Shown: positions 33,258-41,503 of the stretch, piece by piece
Layout: each line of letters opens with the position of its first letter
How positions within the stretch are numbered: the first letter of the stretch is position 1
Source of the DNA: JAWLCA01 sp041687395
Lineage (GTDB): Bacteria; Pseudomonadota; Alphaproteobacteria; Rhodobacterales; Rhodobacteraceae
Direction: 5' to 3'
Length of the DNA: 64,000 nucleotides
Assembly (NCBI GenBank): GCA_041687395.1
Contig: JAWLCA010000002.1
Location: 172,007 to 236,006, forward strand
Translations under genes and position numbers: made by a program
Notes under the pieces: generated by a model
What the model saw: the letters and a program-made list of their open reading frames with translations, nothing else
What the model was told of the DNA's origin: nothing
The model's database searches: none

Positions 33258-33374
33258 GGCCGCGCCAATGCCTAGCAGAACCGCAGGATCGGTCAAGGTT
33301 GCGGACGCCGTTGCACGCCCGTCACGGATCCACTATCCGGTCCGGGCAAGACAGGCACTTGCCGGAGATGCCGC

Positions 33375-34421
33375 ATGACCTCGAAAGACCCCGCCCTGAC
33401 CTATGCCCAAGCCGGGGTGGACATCGACGCCGGCAATGCTCTTGTCGAACGCATCAAGCCCGCAGCCGCGAAAAGCCGTCGTCCGGGTGTGATGGCCGGA
33501 CTGGGCGGATTCGGCGCGCTGTTCGACCTCAAGGCCGCCGGTTTTTCCGATCCGATCCTTGTTTCGGCAACCGATGGCGTCGGCACCAAGCTGCGCATTG
33601 CCATCGACACGGGCGAACTGGACGGGATCGGCACCGACCTGGTGGCGATGTGCGTGAACGATCTGGTCTGTCAAGGGGCGGAGCCGCTGTTCTTTCTCGA
33701 CTATTTTGCCACCGGCCGATTGAACCTTGATCAGGCCGCTCGCGTCATCGAGGGAATTGCCCGCGCCTGTGCCGCCTGCAATACCGCACTGATCGGGGGC
33801 GAGACGGCCGAAATGCCCGGTATGTACCACGGCGAAGATTTCGATCTTGCGGGCTTTGCCGTCGGCGCGATGGAGCGTGGCGCCGCGCTGCCAGACGGCG
33901 TGGTCGAGGGCGACGTGCTTCTGGGCCTTGCCTCGAACGGGGTACATTCGAACGGCTATTCGCTTGTGCGACGGATCGTGGAACGGACGGGCCTGGCTTG
34001 GGACGCAGCCGCCCCCTTCGCATCCGAGGCCCTTGGGGCGGCATTGCTCGCTCCGACGCGGCTCTATGTGCAACCCGCCTTGGCGGCGGTGCGCGAGGGC
34101 GGCGTACACGGTCTGGCGCATATCACCGGGGGCGGCCTGACCGAGAATCTGCCGCGCATCTTGCCCGAAGGGTTGGGGGCCGAGATCGATCTTGGCTCAT
34201 GGATCTTGCCGCCGGTGTTCCGCTGGCTGGCAGACGAGGGCCGCGTGCCCGAGGCAGAGATGCTCAAGACCTTCAACTGCGGTATCGGCATGGTCGCCGT
34301 GGTTGCAGCGGACCGCGCGGCTGCCCTGGAGAGTTTGCTGAGCGAGGCGGGCGAGGCGGTGGTGCGCATCGGTGACGTGATTGCGGGGCAGGGCGTGGGA
34401 TACCGGGGGCGCCTGGTTTGA
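33375..34421 (+). CDS. purM: Phosphoribosylformylglycinamidine cyclo-ligase (AIR synthetase)
   Basis: 348 aa enzyme of the fifth step of purine synthesis, closing FGAM to AIR with ATP. Family motifs are TYAQAGVDIDAGNALVERIK (N-terminal ATP-binding), LVSATDGVGTKLRIA, DLVAMCVNDLVCQGAEPLFFLDYFA (in pieces), LIGGETAEMPGMY, GLASNGVHSNGYSLVR and HITGGGLTENLPRI. The ATG has GGAG about 8 nt upstream. It overlaps purN by 4 nt as TTGA. The usual purMN pair is complete here; purF lies separately at 48212-49672. Confidence 0.96.
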   Translation: MTSKDPALTYAQAGVDIDAGNALVERIKPAAAKSRRPGVMAGLGGFGALFDLKAAGFSDPILVSATDGVGTKLRIAIDTGELDGIGTDLVAMCVNDLVCQGAEPLFFLDYFATGRLNLDQAARVIEGIARACAACNTALIGGETAEMPGMYHGEDFDLAGFAVGAMERGAALPDGVVEGDVLLGLASNGVHSNGYSLVRRIVERTGLAWDAAAPFASEALGAALLAPTRLYVQPALAAVREGGVHGLAHITGGGLTENLPRILPEGLGAEIDLGSWILPPVFRWLADEGRVPEAEMLKTFNCGIGMVAVVAADRAAALESLLSEAGEAVVRIGDVIAGQGVGYRGRLV

Positions 34422-35008
34422 AGCGAGTCGCCATCCTGATCTCTGGCGGCGGTTCCAACATGCGTGCACTCGTCGAATCGATGAGGGATGACCACCCGGC
34501 GCGCTGTGTGCTCGTAGCCTCGAATGATCCCGGCGCTGCGGGCCTTGTCTGGGCCAATGAGCAGGGGATTCCGACCGCGTCGGTCGATCACCGGCAATTC
34601 GGTGCCGATCGCGGCGCTTTTGAGACCGAGTTTCTGAAACCGATCACCGCCTCGGCGCCCGACATCATTTGCCTTGCCGGCTTCATGCGGGTGCTGACGG
34701 CAGGTTTCATCGATCGGTTTGCGGGCCGCATGCTCAACATTCATCCCTCGCTGCTGCCAAAATACCGTGGCCTACACACCCACAGACGCGCGATCGAGGC
34801 AGGCGAGACCGAGGCCGGATGCACCGTGCACGAGGTAACGGCGGAACTTGATTGCGGGCCGATTCTTGGGCAGGCACGGGTGCCGATCCTGCCGGGCGAC
34901 ACGTCTGAAACCCTGGCCGCACGGGTTCTGCCTATGGAGCACCGCCTGTATCCGGCCGTGCTGCGCCGCTTTGCGGCCGGCGAGCGTACGCCGGTCTTTC
35001 TGCCATGA
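34418..35008 (+). CDS. purN: Phosphoribosylglycinamide formyltransferase
   Basis: 196 aa folate-dependent GAR transformylase, third step of purine synthesis. Motifs are VAILISGGGSNMRALVE, LAGFMRVLTAGFIDRFAGRMLNIHPSLLPKY (in pieces, with the catalytic Asn and His of NIHPSLLP), GLHTHRRAIEAGETEAGCTVHEVT and the catalytic Asp region ELDCGPILGQA. The start is a TTG overlapping the purM stop (TTGA), giving the standard length for the family. Confidence 0.95.
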   Translation: MKRVAILISGGGSNMRALVESMRDDHPARCVLVASNDPGAAGLVWANEQGIPTASVDHRQFGADRGAFETEFLKPITASAPDIICLAGFMRVLTAGFIDRFAGRMLNIHPSLLPKYRGLHTHRRAIEAGETEAGCTVHEVTAELDCGPILGQARVPILPGDTSETLAARVLPMEHRLYPAVLRRFAAGERTPVFLP

Positions 35009-35074
35009 GCGTGCCCTTTCCTTCAACCGGGACATTGCCTATGAGGGCCGCGTCATGAAAGCAGACTGCTACCG

Positions 35075-36235
35075 ATGAGAACCCTGACCACGACCGACGA
35101 GCTTGCGAGGTTCTGCGAGGCCGCGAAGGCCGAGCCGTATGTGACGGTCGATACCGAATTCTTGCGGGAGCGGACCTATTACGCCAAGCTGTGCCTTGTG
35201 CAGCTTGCCCTGCCCGGCAAGACGGGCGAGGCCGTTCTGGTAGATCCCCTTGCCGACGGTCTATCGCTTGACCCGCTATATGACCTGCTGCGTCACAAGG
35301 GTACAGTGAAGGTGTTTCACGCCGCCCGGCAAGATCTTGAGATCTTCTATGTCGATGGGCAGGTGATCCCGCAGCCGCTGTTCGATACCCAGGTGGCGGC
35401 GATGGTCTGCGGCTTCGGCGATCAGGTCGGCTACGAAACGCTGGTGCGCAAGATCGCGAAGTCCCCGCTCGACAAGACCTCGCGCTTCACCGACTGGTCA
35501 CGCCGGCCACTGACCGAGGATCAGAAGGTCTATGCGCTTGCCGACGTGACCCATCTGCGGGTGATCTACGAATATCTGGCCGCCGAGTTGGAGGCGACCG
35601 GCCGCACCCGCTGGGTCGAGGAAGAACTGGCGACGCTGACCAATCCCGAGACCTACATCGTTCGGCCGGAGGAGGCTTGGCTGCGCCTGAAGACGCGGAC
35701 AAATTCTGGCCGCTTTCTGGCGATTGCCAGGGAACTCGCCCGCTTTCGCGAGGAATTCGCGCAGTCTCGCGACATCCCGCGCAATCGTGTCTACAAGGAT
35801 GACGCGCTTCTTGAACTCGCCTCGACCAAGCCGAGCAGTCTGGACGATCTGGGAAGATCGCGCCTGCTGCTGCGCGAGGCCCGGCGTGGGGAGATCGCGG
35901 AAGGGATCATCGCAGCCGTGAAGGCCGGCTTGGCGCTGCGCCCCGAGGAACACCCGAAGCCGGATTCCGACCGCGATCAACTTCAGGTCAACGGCGCACT
36001 TGCTGACCTTCTGCGGGTTCTGCTCAAGGCGAAGGCTCAGGAAAGCGGCGTGGCGTCCAAGCTGATTGCATCCTCCGCTGATTTGGATGCCATCGCTGCC
36101 GGAGAGCGAGACGTGCCCGCCCTGCATGGCTGGCGGGCCGAGGCGTTCGGAGACGATGCGCTTCGGCTTTGCCAAGGCGAGATCGCCTTGTCGGCGAAAG
36201 GCTCGAAGGTGAAGGTCGTCTCACTGACGAATTAG
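35075..36235 (+). CDS. rnd: Ribonuclease D
   Basis: 386 aa 3'-5' exoribonuclease that trims tRNA and other RNA 3' ends. DEDDy exonuclease motifs: ExoI VDTEFLRERTYYAKLCLVQL (Asp, Glu), ExoII VFHAARQDLEIF, and ExoIII YALADVTHLRVIYEYL with the Tyr and Asp. An HRDC domain follows at about 205-285 (FREEFAQSRDIPRNRVYKD). The start is 67 nt after purN, with MRTLTTTDEL. It ends convergent with pdhC, inside a perfect 8-bp hairpin. Confidence 0.94.
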   Translation: MRTLTTTDELARFCEAAKAEPYVTVDTEFLRERTYYAKLCLVQLALPGKTGEAVLVDPLADGLSLDPLYDLLRHKGTVKVFHAARQDLEIFYVDGQVIPQPLFDTQVAAMVCGFGDQVGYETLVRKIAKSPLDKTSRFTDWSRRPLTEDQKVYALADVTHLRVIYEYLAAELEATGRTRWVEEELATLTNPETYIVRPEEAWLRLKTRTNSGRFLAIARELARFREEFAQSRDIPRNRVYKDDALLELASTKPSSLDDLGRSRLLLREARRGEIAEGIIAAVKAGLALRPEEHPKPDSDRDQLQVNGALADLLRVLLKAKAQESGVASKLIASSADLDAIAAGERDVPALHGWRAEAFGDDALRLCQGEIALSAKGSKVKVVSLTN

Positions 36236-36254
36236 GGGGCACGAAGGCCCCCTA
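36233..36254. terminator. Hairpin between convergent rnd and pdhC
   Basis: TAGGGGGC and GCCCCCTA form a perfect 8-bp stem with a 6-nt loop. The rnd stop codon TAG is its first three bases and the pdhC stop is 4 nt beyond. There is no T-tract on either side, so termination would be weak or need Rho. Confidence 0.45.
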
Positions 36255-36257
36255 TGG

Positions 36258-37583
36258 TCAGGCGAGCATCGCCATCGGGTTTTCGAGGTTGTCGATGATG
36301 GCCTGCAGCATCTGCGCCCCAAGCGCGCCATCTATGACCCGATGATCGACCGACAGCGTCATCGACATCACGGTCGCCACCTTCAACTCGCCATCCGCGC
36401 CAACGACAGGCTTCTTGAGCCCGGCGCCGACCGCGAGGATTGACCCGTGCGGCGGGTTGATGACGGCATCGAAATTCTCGATCCCGAACATGCCGAGGTT
36501 CGAGATCGCAATCGAGCCACCGACATACTCATGCGGTGCGAGCTTCCGGTTCCGCGCGCGTGACGCAAGGTCCTTCATCTCTGCCGACAGGGTCGAGAGC
36601 GATTTCTGGTGCGCGTCCTTGATGACCGGTGTGAACAGCCCGCCTTCGACGGCCACGGCCACGGCCACGTCCGACGCCTTCATCTTCAGTATTCGGTCGC
36701 CGGCCCAGACGGCGTTGCCATCCGGCACTGCCTGCAAGGCGATGGCGCAGGCCTTGATGATGAAGTCATTGACGCTGAGCTTCACGCCGCGCGCTTCGAC
36801 CTGCCTGTTCAACTGCGCGCGGAACGCCAGGAGCGCATCAAGTTCCACCTCGCGACGCAGGTAGAAATGCGGGATCGTCTGCTTGGCTTCGGTCAAGCGT
36901 GCCGCGATCGTGCGGCGCATCCCGTCCAACTGTATTTCTGTATACTCGCGGTCATGGTACATCCGGGCCACCGCATCGGCAGAGGGACCGGCGGGCATCG
37001 CGGCGGCTGCCGCTTGGGAAGGGGCCTCGGCCTTCGACGCGGCGTGTTCGGGGGCAGGTGCCTTGGGCTTGCCCGGCTCGGCAGCTTCCACATCGGCCTT
37101 CACAATTCGCCCGTTTGGACCGGATCCCTTGACTTGCGCCAGGTCGATCCCCTTGTCGGCCGCAATCCGACGGGCGAGGGGCGAGGCGAAGATGCGGGTT
37201 CCGTCCGACGACGAAGCGGCGGCTGGGGCCTTGCTTTCGGCAGGCTTCTCTGCAGACGCCTCGGCATTCGGGGCGTCTGCAGCCTTGGCTTCGGGCTTGC
37301 TTTCCGCTGGCTTCGACGGCGCGGCCTCGGCGACGTCTTCGCCTTCTTCGACCATGACTGCGATCGGCGTGTTGACCTTCACGCCGCTCGTGCCCTCCTC
37401 GACGAGGATCTTGCCAACGATCCCCTCATCGACAGCCTCGAATTCCATTGTGGCCTTGTCGGTTTCGATCTCGGCCAGGATGTCGCCTGACTTTACCGTG
37501 TCGCCCTCTTTCACAAGCCATTTGGCAAGCGTCCCCTCTTCCATCGTCGGGGACAGCGCAGGCATCAGAATTTCGGTTGCCAT
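36258..37583 (-). CDS. pdhC: Pyruvate dehydrogenase E2, dihydrolipoamide acetyltransferase
   Basis: 441 aa. Lipoyl domain at about 1-78 with the lipoylated Lys in IETDKATMEFEAV, an Ala/Pro/Glu linker (80-130), the E1/E3-binding domain with ASPLARRIAADKGIDLAQVKG (in pieces, about 133-170), another linker, and the catalytic domain to the end with the HxxxDG motif in SVDHRVIDGALGAQ and NLGMFGIENFDAVINPPHGSI (in pieces). It transfers acetyl groups to CoA. The start has GAGGAGGCACTGAC before it. It is the third gene of pdhA-pdhB-pdhC, 12 nt after pdhB. The E3 gene is not in the window. Confidence 0.96.
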   Translation of the reverse strand: MATEILMPALSPTMEEGTLAKWLVKEGDTVKSGDILAEIETDKATMEFEAVDEGIVGKILVEEGTSGVKVNTPIAVMVEEGEDVAEAAPSKPAESKPEAKAADAPNAEASAEKPAESKAPAAASSSDGTRIFASPLARRIAADKGIDLAQVKGSGPNGRIVKADVEAAEPGKPKAPAPEHAASKAEAPSQAAAAAMPAGPSADAVARMYHDREYTEIQLDGMRRTIAARLTEAKQTIPHFYLRREVELDALLAFRAQLNRQVEARGVKLSVNDFIIKACAIALQAVPDGNAVWAGDRILKMKASDVAVAVAVEGGLFTPVIKDAHQKSLSTLSAEMKDLASRARNRKLAPHEYVGGSIAISNLGMFGIENFDAVINPPHGSILAVGAGLKKPVVGADGELKVATVMSMTLSVDHRVIDGALGAQMLQAIIDNLENPMAMLA

Positions 37584-37595
37584 GTCAGTGCCTCC

Positions 37596-38972
37596 TCAGC
37601 GATAGCAGACGGATTTGACGGCTTCGATCACCTCACCCGTGGTCACGAGCGCGTGCTTCTCGAGGTTCGCTGCATAGGGCATGGGTACGTCCTTTCCGGT
37701 CAGGTTGATGACCGGCGCATCCAGATAGTCGAATGCCGCCTGCATCAGCACGGAACTGATGTAGCTACCCACGGAACCCTGTGGCCATCCTTCTTCCACA
37801 GTGACGCAGCGATTGGTCTTTCTCACCGAGGCGATGACTGCATCCGTGTCGATTGGTCGGATTGTCCGCAGATCGAGCACCTCGGCGTCGATCCCGTCCT
37901 CGGCAAGCTTTTCGGCTGCCTCAAGGGCATAGGTCATGCCGATGCCGAAGCTGACGATGGTCACGTCCTTGCCTTCGCGCCAGCGCCTCGCCTTGCCGAA
38001 GGGCACGATCAAGTCGTCGAGCACCGGCACCTCGAAGGATTTGCCGTAGAGAATCTCGTTCTCGAGAAAGATCACCGGGTTCGGATCCCGGATGGCAGAT
38101 TTCAGCAATCCCTTCGCATCTGCCGCCGAATAGGGCATGGCGACCTTCAGGCCGGGCACTTGCATGTACCATGCCGCGTAGTCCTGGCTATGCTGCGCCG
38201 CCACACGGGCGGCTGCACCGTTCGGACCGCGGAACACGATGGGGCAGCCCATCTGCCCGCCCGACATGTAGAGCGTCTTGGCGGCAGAGTTGATGATCTG
38301 GTCCATTGCCTGCATGGCAAAGTTGAAGGTCATGAACTCCACGATCGGCCGAAGGCCGCCAAAGGCCGCGCCAACCGCGATACCCGCAAATCCATGCTCG
38401 GTGATCGGCGTGTCAACCACGCGGCGCGGGCCGAATTCATCCAGCAGGCCCTGGCTGATCTTGTAGGCGCCCTGATACTCGCCGACTTCCTCGCCCATGA
38501 GGAAGACGGTGTCGTCGCCACGCATCTCTTCGGCCATGGCGTCGCGCAGCGCCTCGCGCACTGTCTGCGACTTCATTTCCGAGTCTTCGGGCCAATCCGG
38601 ACTGTGGTCGACCTTGGGCGAAGCCGACGCAGAGGCGGCCGGGGCAGGCTTGCTGTTTTCCGTGCTCTCTGGCTTTTCGGCAAGTTCCGATACTGGTTTC
38701 TCGGCAGATTTCGCGTCCTCGACGCTTTCGCCTTCTTCGACAAGGATGGCGATCGGCGTGTTGACCTTCACACCGGCGGTTCCTTCCTCGACGAGGATCT
38801 TGCCAACGGTGCCTTCGTCCACGGCTTCGAATTCCATGGTTGCCTTGTCGGTCTCGATCTCGGCCAGGATCATGCCGGAGGTGACCTCGTCGCCTTCCTT
38901 GACCAGCCATTTCGCCAGCGTGCCCTCTTCCATCGTTGGGGACAGGGCGGGCATCAGTATCTCGGTTGCCAT
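37596..38972 (-). CDS. pdhB: Pyruvate dehydrogenase E1 beta subunit with N-terminal lipoyl domain
   Basis: 458 aa. An N-terminal lipoyl domain (about 1-78, with ETDKATMEF) is nearly identical to that of the E2 gene next to it, followed by a Ser/Ala/Glu linker and the transketolase-type E1-beta from about 135 (VREALRDAMAEEMRGDD, FLMGEEVGEYQGAYKISQGL, DTPITEHGFAGIAVGAAF). A lipoylated E1-beta is characteristic of alphaproteobacteria such as Sinorhizobium and Rhodobacter. I chose the ATG at 38972, which starts the lipoyl domain and has GGGAGAGAG upstream, rather than a longer reading from 39029. It lies 14 nt after pdhA. Confidence 0.95.
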   Translation of the reverse strand: MATEILMPALSPTMEEGTLAKWLVKEGDEVTSGMILAEIETDKATMEFEAVDEGTVGKILVEEGTAGVKVNTPIAILVEEGESVEDAKSAEKPVSELAEKPESTENSKPAPAASASASPKVDHSPDWPEDSEMKSQTVREALRDAMAEEMRGDDTVFLMGEEVGEYQGAYKISQGLLDEFGPRRVVDTPITEHGFAGIAVGAAFGGLRPIVEFMTFNFAMQAMDQIINSAAKTLYMSGGQMGCPIVFRGPNGAAARVAAQHSQDYAAWYMQVPGLKVAMPYSAADAKGLLKSAIRDPNPVIFLENEILYGKSFEVPVLDDLIVPFGKARRWREGKDVTIVSFGIGMTYALEAAEKLAEDGIDAEVLDLRTIRPIDTDAVIASVRKTNRCVTVEEGWPQGSVGSYISSVLMQAAFDYLDAPVINLTGKDVPMPYAANLEKHALVTTGEVIEAVKSVCYR

Positions 38973-38986
38973 CGTCTCTCTCTCCC

Positions 38987-40009
38987 TCAGGCTTCTTGCG
39001 GCACTTCGTCGGCGTAAATGTCTGTCCAAAGTTCGGACAGATCCGGCTCGGGGCTTTCCTTCGCGAACTCTGCGCTTTCGTTTACGATCTCCTTGATCTC
39101 GCGGTCGATGGACTTGAGTTCGTCATCGGTGGCAAGATCTCCGGTGAGAAGTAGGTCGCGGACGTTTTCGATCGCGTCCTTCTCCTCGCGCATCTTCTGG
39201 ACTTCCTCGCGCGTGCGGTATTTCGCGGGGTCGGACATGGAATGGCCGCGGTAGCGGTAGGTCATCATTTCCAGGATGTAGGGGCCTTCGCCCGCGCGAC
39301 AGGCCGCCACGGCCTTTTCGCCCGCGGCCTTCACGGCAAGGACGTCCATTCCGTCCACGGCCTCGCCCTTGATGCCGTATGCGGCGCCACGTTCCCACAG
39401 ACTGGGTGACTTGGTGGACCGCTTCACGCTGGTTCCCATCGCGTATTGGTTGTTCTCGATCACGAAGACCACGGGCAGGTTCCACAACTCAGCCATATTG
39501 TAGGTCTCGTACACCTGGCCTTGGTTCGCCGCACCGTCGCCGAAATAGGCGAAAGTTACCCGATCATTGCCAAGATACTTGTCGGCGAAGGCCAAGCCAG
39601 CACCCAACGGCACCTGTGCGCCCACGATCCCATGGCCGCCGTAGAAGTGGCGCTCCTTCGAGAACATGTGCATGGAGCCGCCCTTGCCCTTCGAATAACC
39701 GCCTTCGCGCCCCGTCAGTTCGGCCATGACACCTTTCGGGTCCATGCCACAGGCCAGCATGTGCCCGTGATCGCGGTAGGAGGTGATCCGCTTGTCGCCT
39801 TCTTCGGCAGCTGCCTCCAAGCCTACGACGACAGCCTCCTGACCGATGTAGAGATGGCAGAACCCCCCGATCAGGCCCATGCCGTACAACTGCCCCGCCT
39901 TCTCCTCGAATCGGCGGATCAGAAGCATCTCACGGTAGTACTTCAGCAATTCTTCCTTGGAGACGTTTGATTTCGCAGCCGGTTTCTGGGCTGCCTTTCG
40001 TGCGGCCAT
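38987..40009 (-). CDS. pdhA: Pyruvate dehydrogenase E1 alpha subunit
   Basis: 340 aa. The TPP-binding motif is complete: GDGAANQGQVYETYNMAELWNLPVVFVIENN (GDG to NN, read in pieces). Other landmarks are YREMLLIRRFEEKAGQLYGM, GFCHLYIGQEAVVVGLE, SYRDHGHMLACGM, KGKGGSMHMFSKERHFYGGHGIVGAQ (in pieces) and the phosphorylation-loop-like TYRYRGHSMSDPAKYRTREE. First gene of the pdhABC operon. The N-terminus is Ala/Lys-rich (MAARKAAQKPAAKSNVSKE). The ATG follows GGGGAGCGAGACC. The upstream gap to the FtsB-like gene holds a dyad that could regulate it. Confidence 0.96.
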   Translation of the reverse strand: MAARKAAQKPAAKSNVSKEELLKYYREMLLIRRFEEKAGQLYGMGLIGGFCHLYIGQEAVVVGLEAAAEEGDKRITSYRDHGHMLACGMDPKGVMAELTGREGGYSKGKGGSMHMFSKERHFYGGHGIVGAQVPLGAGLAFADKYLGNDRVTFAYFGDGAANQGQVYETYNMAELWNLPVVFVIENNQYAMGTSVKRSTKSPSLWERGAAYGIKGEAVDGMDVLAVKAAGEKAVAACRAGEGPYILEMMTYRYRGHSMSDPAKYRTREEVQKMREEKDAIENVRDLLLTGDLATDDELKSIDREIKEIVNESAEFAKESPEPDLSELWTDIYADEVPQEA

Positions 40010-40032
40010 GGTCTCGCTCCCCGTCGCAACGT

Positions 40033-40056
40033 GAATAGTTTAATGCTGAACTATTC
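40033..40056. promoter_or_regulatory. Inverted repeat upstream of pdhA, candidate operator
   Basis: GAATAGTT and AACTATTC form perfect 8-bp arms around TAATGCTG, 24 nt upstream of the pdhA ATG. The AT-rich dyad stands out from its GC-rich surroundings. It may bind a regulator or form a leader hairpin. The regulator is unknown. Confidence 0.45.
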
Positions 40057-40099
40057 TATAACGGATCGGCGGGACAATCGCAAAGGCGAATTTCGGGGC

Positions 40100-40423
40100 T
40101 CAGCGAATGACCAGTTCATCCATTCGGATCAGACCCAGAACGTCACGGGCCTGCTGATCCAGAAGATCCAGATCGAGGTGATCGTCTGACAGGCGCCGGT
40201 TCCGATTCTGCATCTCTGCCAGTTCGACCGCCAGACGGTCACGCTCTGTGCGAAGCTGATCGACCTCGGCCATGGTCTGCACCCGCCGCAATACGCCATG
40301 GTCTCCCTGGATCGCCGCAAAGGAAAAATAGCCGCCCAATGCCAAGGCGATACAGACGAAGAATATCGCGAACAAGGTTGGCGCCTTGCGCTGGCTGCCC
40401 ATGACTGTCTGCCCATCTGCCAC
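40100..40423 (-). CDS. Septum formation initiator family protein (FtsB/DivIC-like)
   Basis: 107 aa from a GTG at 40423; an ATG at 40402 would give 100 aa and neither has a strong ribosome-binding site. One transmembrane helix (about 17-38, TLFAIFFVCIALALGGYFSF) is followed by a coiled coil (about 48-80, VDQLRTERDRLAVELAEMQNR) and a short C-terminal segment with LDLDLLDQQARDVLGLI, the pattern of FtsB/DivIC proteins that join the FtsQLB divisome complex. It lies 90 nt upstream of pdhA on the same strand, a common neighbour in Rhodobacteraceae. Confidence 0.85.
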   Translation of the reverse strand: MADGQTVMGSQRKAPTLFAIFFVCIALALGGYFSFAAIQGDHGVLRRVQTMAEVDQLRTERDRLAVELAEMQNRNRRLSDDHLDLDLLDQQARDVLGLIRMDELVIR

Positions 40424-40528
40424 GCCGTCTCTGACGGACGACCAAGATCAGAATCGCATAGTCCGCACGCCTTGGGAATCCCTTAACTGCACCGCGCGTT
40501 GCGCACCGGAGTCACGTTTCGCGGCGCC

Positions 40529-41422
40529 TTACCCCGCGATCGATGCAGCGTGGATCGAGTCGATGGCATCGGTGAGCGTTCTGTTGAACTCATCGTCGGA
40601 CTGCTGGGCCGACAAACCCTCGGTCAGCGCGCGCGAGAAGCTGGCGATGACGCCGGTGTTCCGGGCCAGCAGGGCGTTGGCCTCTTCCCGTGAATAACCT
40701 CCGGACAGTGCGACCACGCGCATTACTCCGGGGTGATCCACCAGCGGCTTGTAAAGGTTCGCCTTTGTCGGCAGCGTGAGCTTGAGCATCACCTTCTGCC
40801 CATCGGGCAAGGCATCCAGCTGGCGCGTGATCTCAGCCAGCAGGATTTCCTCCGCCTCTGCCTTGTCGGGAATCGAGATCGTCACTTCCGGTTCAATGAT
40901 CGGGATCAGGCCGTGTGCCAGAACCTTCTTCCCAAGTTCGAACTGCTGGTCGACGATCGCCTTTATTCCCTTGGGATTGGCCGCCTCGATGACCGACCGT
41001 TCCTTGGTGCCGAAAATGCCCTTGCTGACTGCGCGCTCAAGCAGCGCCGCCAGCCCGTCGATGGGCTTCATCAGGCGTACGCCTTCTGCCTCGGCCTCCA
41101 GGCCCTTGTCGATCTTCAGGAATGGAACGACGTGCCGGTCCTCCCACAAAAACTGCGCCGCCGGTTTGCCGCCGATCTCGCGGTCCATCGTCTTTTCGAA
41201 CAGGATCGCGCCGATGACCTTGTCGCCGGTAAAGGCCGGCGCCTGCGCGATCCGCGACCGCATCTGGTGGATGAGATCGTACATCTCCTCCTCCGATGCA
41301 TAGGCATCTTCGGCGATGCCGTAGAGCCGCAGGGCCTTGGGTGTTGACCCACCGGACTGGTCAAGCGCGGCAATGAAGCCTTGTCCGTTGGTCATCTGCT
41401 CGGTCTGAAGATCTTTGGACAT
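40529..41422 (-). CDS. Fructose-bisphosphate aldolase, class I
   Basis: 297 aa Schiff-base aldolase, cleaving fructose-1,6-bisphosphate to DHAP and glyceraldehyde-3-phosphate. Matching stretches are GFIAALDQSGGSTPKALR, AILFEKTMDREIGGKP, VVPFLKIDKGLEAE, LIPIIEPEVTISIPDK, VMLKLTLPTKANLYKPL with the lysine region, and VVALSGGYSREEANALL. It is of the prokaryotic type like Staphylococcus FdaI (about 296 aa), not the class II metal enzyme. It lies 81 nt downstream of pgk with the same orientation, so a glycolytic/gluconeogenic operon is likely. Confidence 0.94.
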   Translation of the reverse strand: MSKDLQTEQMTNGQGFIAALDQSGGSTPKALRLYGIAEDAYASEEEMYDLIHQMRSRIAQAPAFTGDKVIGAILFEKTMDREIGGKPAAQFLWEDRHVVPFLKIDKGLEAEAEGVRLMKPIDGLAALLERAVSKGIFGTKERSVIEAANPKGIKAIVDQQFELGKKVLAHGLIPIIEPEVTISIPDKAEAEEILLAEITRQLDALPDGQKVMLKLTLPTKANLYKPLVDHPGVMRVVALSGGYSREEANALLARNTGVIASFSRALTEGLSAQQSDDEFNRTLTDAIDSIHAASIAG

Positions 41423-41503
41423 GTCGGCTCCGGTTCAAGGGAAGGTTCGGATCGGTTCTAGTCGCAAGGTGATACGCGGGCAATTCTGGTCGCGCTAACG
41501 GCG

